Both the position numbers and the translations under genes were made by a program. The notes below the pieces were generated by a model, which worked only from the letters and a program-made list of their open reading frames with translations, was not told the origin of the DNA and ran no database searches. A stretch of 9,925 nucleotides of DNA from CAZDSS01 sp964508185. GTDB lineage: Bacteria > Pseudomonadota > Alphaproteobacteria > Sphingomonadales > Govanellaceae. This document shows positions 7,222 to 9,925 of this stretch, piece after piece; the stretch's first letter is position 1, and every line of letters starts with the position of its first letter. The stretch covers positions 1 through 9,925 of the forward strand of contig CAZDSS010000095.1 in the NCBI GenBank assembly GCA_964508185.1, in the 5' to 3' direction.

Positions 7222-7312
7222 GCCCCGATCATATCTGCCTTGCCCGCCCCGGGAAACCCGATTGTTTCAGACCTTCCCCGTTATCCTTCATAGCCTACAT
7301 CATCTGGCTAGG

Positions 7313-7330
7313 TTGTGGCAGCGCAGCATT
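7313..7330 (+). promoter_or_regulatory. GCA/TGC-rich operator-like site A upstream of phaZ
   Basis: TTGTGGCAGCGCAGCATT has GCA repeats after a TTGT start. From memory, the PHB-responsive repressor PhaR binds TGC/GCA-rich imperfect palindromes near phasin and PHB-cycle genes. It lies about 90 bases before the phaZ ATG and resembles site B at 7356-7368. It is a candidate only. Confidence 0.3.
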
Positions 7331-7340
7331 TCTGCGTCAA

Positions 7341-7369
7341 TTGCGTCCCGCGTCGTTGCAGTGCACAAT
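7341..7369 (+). promoter_or_regulatory. Candidate sigma70-type promoter for phaZ
   Basis: TTGCGT (7341-7346) and CACAAT (7364-7369) are separated by 17 bases and match the -35 and -10 consensus partially. Transcription would begin near 7376 and give a leader of about 43 bases. The -10 element overlaps operator-like site B. Both hexamers are imperfect, so this is tentative. Confidence 0.33.
7356..7368 (+). promoter_or_regulatory. TGCA-G-TGCA operator-like site B, possible PhaR binding site
   Basis: TTGCAGTGCACAA contains the palindrome TGCAGTGCA and flanking TTG/CAA. This form resembles TGC-rich targets recalled for PhaR, the repressor that senses PHB granules. It overlaps the candidate -10 of phaZ, a position that would suit repression. 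No phaR gene is in the window. Confidence 0.38.
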
Positions 7370-7384
7370 GGACCGTCGCGGTCC
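7370..7384 (+). other. GC-rich dyad in the phaZ leader
   Basis: GGACCG and CGGTCC are perfect 6-base arms around TCG. The dyad ends 24 bases before the GGAG ribosome-binding site (7409-7412). If transcribed, it would form a tight hairpin at the 5' end of the phaZ message. It could equally be a DNA operator. Confidence 0.35.
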
Positions 7385-7408
7385 GGAGATCCGGGCAGGG
7401 GCCTGAGC

Positions 7409-7412
7409 GGAG
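7409..7412 (+). promoter_or_regulatory. Ribosome-binding site of phaZ
   Basis: GGAG lies 6 bases before the ATG at 7419. It supports the family-typical MLYHLYE amino terminus. Confidence 0.65.
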
Positions 7413-7418
7413 ACAAGC

Positions 7419-8657
7419 ATGCTCTATCACCTCTACGAAATTCAGCACGCCATGCTGGCGCCGGCGCGGCTCGCCGCCGATATCGGCCAGCAGGTCCTGA
7501 AGCATCCCCTGAATTTCTGGGCCAACACGCCAGCAGGGCGCACGCTCGGCGCAAGCCTCGCCCTCTTCGAGCAGACGACGCGGCGCTACGGCAAGCCGAA
7601 GTTCGGCTTCGAGACGGTGGAGATCGCGGGCGACAGTTACCCCATCGAGGAGCGAATCGTCCTCCGCAAGGATTTCTGCCAGCTGAAGCATTTTCACCGG
7701 GCGGGATACGCGGGCAAGGACCCGAAGCTTCTGATCGTCGCCCCCCTGTCCGGCCATTATGCGACCCTGCTGCGCGGCACGGTCGCCGAAATGCTTCCCG
7801 ATCACGAGGTCTATATCACCGACTGGCGGGATGCGCGGAACGTGCCGCTCTGGATCGGCGCCTTCGACTTCGACGACTATGTGGATTACGTCATCGAGTT
7901 CCTGAACTTCCTCGGACCCGACACCCATGTGATGGCGGTCTGCCAGCCGGCGGTGCCGGTGGCCGCGGCGACGGCGCTCATGTCCGCCGACAGGCATCCC
8001 TGCCGCCCCGCGACCTTGACCCTCATGGGCGGGCCGATCGATACCCGGGTCAATCCCACGGCGGTCAACCATTTCGCCACTTCCCGCAGCCTCGACTGGT
8101 TCGAGCGCAACGTCATCGTCACCGTGCCGCCGCCCCATATGGGCTTCATGCGCCGGGTCTATCCGGGCTTCCTGCAGCTTGCGGGCTTCATGGCCATGAA
8201 TCTCGACCGCCACATGGACGCCCATTGGGAGATGTTCCAGCATCTCGTGGAAGGGGACGAGGAGAGCGCCGAGGCCAAGCAGGCGTTCTATGACGAATAC
8301 CGGGCGGTGATGGACCTGCCCGCGGAATATTATCTCGAGACCATCCAGAAGGTGTTCCTGGAATTCCACCTGCCGCGCGGGCTGCTGGACGCGCGCGGCC
8401 GCCGGGTGGACCTTGGCGCCGTCACCGACGTTCCGGTCTTCACGGTGGAGGGCGAGCGGGACGACATTTCGGGCGTCGGCCAGACCCGGGCGATCCACGA
8501 CCTTTGCGTCAATCTGCCCGCCGAATTGAAGCGCCATCACGAGCAGAAGGGCGTCGGCCATTACGGCATCTTCAACGGCGGCAAGTGGCGGCGCTTCATC
8601 GCCCCCCTCATCAAGGACCATATCCGCAGCCACCCGGGGCGCGATCGCGCCGCCTGA
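7419..8657 (+). CDS. phaZ: Intracellular poly(3-hydroxybutyrate) depolymerase
   Basis: This 412-residue alpha/beta-hydrolase acts on native PHB granules in the cytoplasm and releases 3-hydroxybutyrate units or oligomers. It has no signal peptide, which fits the intracellular PhaZ1 type of Ralstonia eutropha rather than the secreted enzymes. The family start MLYHLYE is present. The nucleophile elbow uses cysteine, VMAVCQPAVP, with Cys175 where lipases have serine. The other expected triad residues are Asp348 in VEGERDD and His381 in GVGHYGIFNG, matching in order and spacing Cys183, Asp355 and His388 recalled for Ralstonia. LIVAPLSGHYATLLRGT (105-121) precedes the elbow, and the region from about 210 to 400 is the PHB_depo_C-type half. 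GGAG lies 6 bases upstream. It is divergent from the 3-hydroxybutyrate dehydrogenase gene, forming a degradation pair, and ends in a strong hairpin. Confidence 0.95.
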   Translation: MLYHLYEIQHAMLAPARLAADIGQQVLKHPLNFWANTPAGRTLGASLALFEQTTRRYGKPKFGFETVEIAGDSYPIEERIVLRKDFCQLKHFHRAGYAGKDPKLLIVAPLSGHYATLLRGTVAEMLPDHEVYITDWRDARNVPLWIGAFDFDDYVDYVIEFLNFLGPDTHVMAVCQPAVPVAAATALMSADRHPCRPATLTLMGGPIDTRVNPTAVNHFATSRSLDWFERNVIVTVPPPHMGFMRRVYPGFLQLAGFMAMNLDRHMDAHWEMFQHLVEGDEESAEAKQAFYDEYRAVMDLPAEYYLETIQKVFLEFHLPRGLLDARGRRVDLGAVTDVPVFTVEGERDDISGVGQTRAIHDLCVNLPAELKRHHEQKGVGHYGIFNGGKWRRFIAPLIKDHIRSHPGRDRAA

Positions 8658-8686
8658 AGCCGGGCCACATCGCCGAGATGCTTGCG

Positions 8687-8730
8687 AGGGCGGCGCAGCC
8701 CCGGTATGGTCGCGCCGCCCTTTGATTATT
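8687..8730 (+). terminator. Intrinsic terminator after phaZ
   Basis: AGGGCGGCGC (8687-8696) and GCGCCGCCCT (8712-8721) are perfect 10-base arms with a 15-base loop that can pair further (GCC with GGT). TTGATTATT follows. It lies 29 bases after the phaZ stop and ends about 25 bases before prfC, which separates the two units. Confidence 0.72.
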
Positions 8731-8755
8731 CCGCCTGGACGCAAATCCGAACCCC

Positions 8756-9925
<1,170 letters not shown>

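Noticed and set aside
7231..7255. A possible minus-strand promoter for the dehydrogenase with TATGAT as -10
   Set aside because: The hexamer 17 bases upstream is TTTCCC, a poor -35, so the pair is not better than chance.
6520..7293. A 257-codon plus-strand frame opposite the dehydrogenase
   Set aside because: It is antisense to a gene with a complete SDR active site, and its His/Asp/Arg-rich translation is a shadow pattern.
7262..8293. A 343-codon plus-strand frame overlapping phaZ in another frame
   Set aside because: Its Arg/Pro/Gly-rich translation is typical of a shifted frame. PhaZ in the true frame carries the catalytic triad and family start.

Overview
The window is ordinary chromosomal DNA from a GC-rich alphaproteobacterium-like genome. 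The evidence is G/C at most third codon positions, a two-subunit (alpha plus beta) glycyl-tRNA synthetase followed by pyruvate phosphate dikinase, and genes for intracellular poly(3-hydroxybutyrate) (PHB) turnover. The species cannot be named. No mobile element, CRISPR array, tRNA, rRNA or phage gene is visible, and gene density is about one gene per kb with short gaps.

Layout. (1) Positions 1-6229 hold a plus-strand run: the C-terminal half of glyQ, glyS (8-base overlap), a gap of 89 bases with two hairpins, ppdK, and a MeaB/ArgK-type GTPase gene that starts 4 bases after the ppdK stop. (2) Positions 6226-7131 hold a minus-strand pair: D-3-hydroxybutyrate dehydrogenase, then a previously unlisted 37-codon gene for a tiny basic one-pass membrane protein. 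Its ribosome-binding site overlaps the dehydrogenase stop codon, and its own stop codon overlaps the meaB stop tail to tail. (3) A divergent intergenic region of about 290 bases carries several dyads and TGCA/GCA-rich operator-like sites. (4) An intracellular PHB depolymerase gene (phaZ, plus strand) follows and ends in a strong intrinsic-terminator-like hairpin. (5) The first 390 codons of prfC (release factor 3) run off the right edge.

How the genes fit together. PhaZ would break stored PHB into 3-hydroxybutyrate units, and the divergently transcribed dehydrogenase would oxidise 3-hydroxybutyrate to acetoacetate, so the two form a storage-mobilisation module. PpdK interconverts pyruvate and phosphoenolpyruvate. 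MeaB-family GTPases protect or load B12-dependent acyl-CoA mutases, which feed branched or odd-chain acyl-CoA carbon into succinyl-CoA. These all sit around the acetyl-CoA, propionyl-CoA and C3/C4 node, but a functional link between the ppdK-meaB and PHB blocks is inference from adjacency. glyQS and prfC are translation housekeeping genes.

The least expected items are the small membrane protein gene with its interlocked stops, the ppdK-meaB coupling by a divergent MeaB, and the possible PhaR-type operators in the phaZ/bdh divergent region. I found no convincing wholly new multi-gene system.
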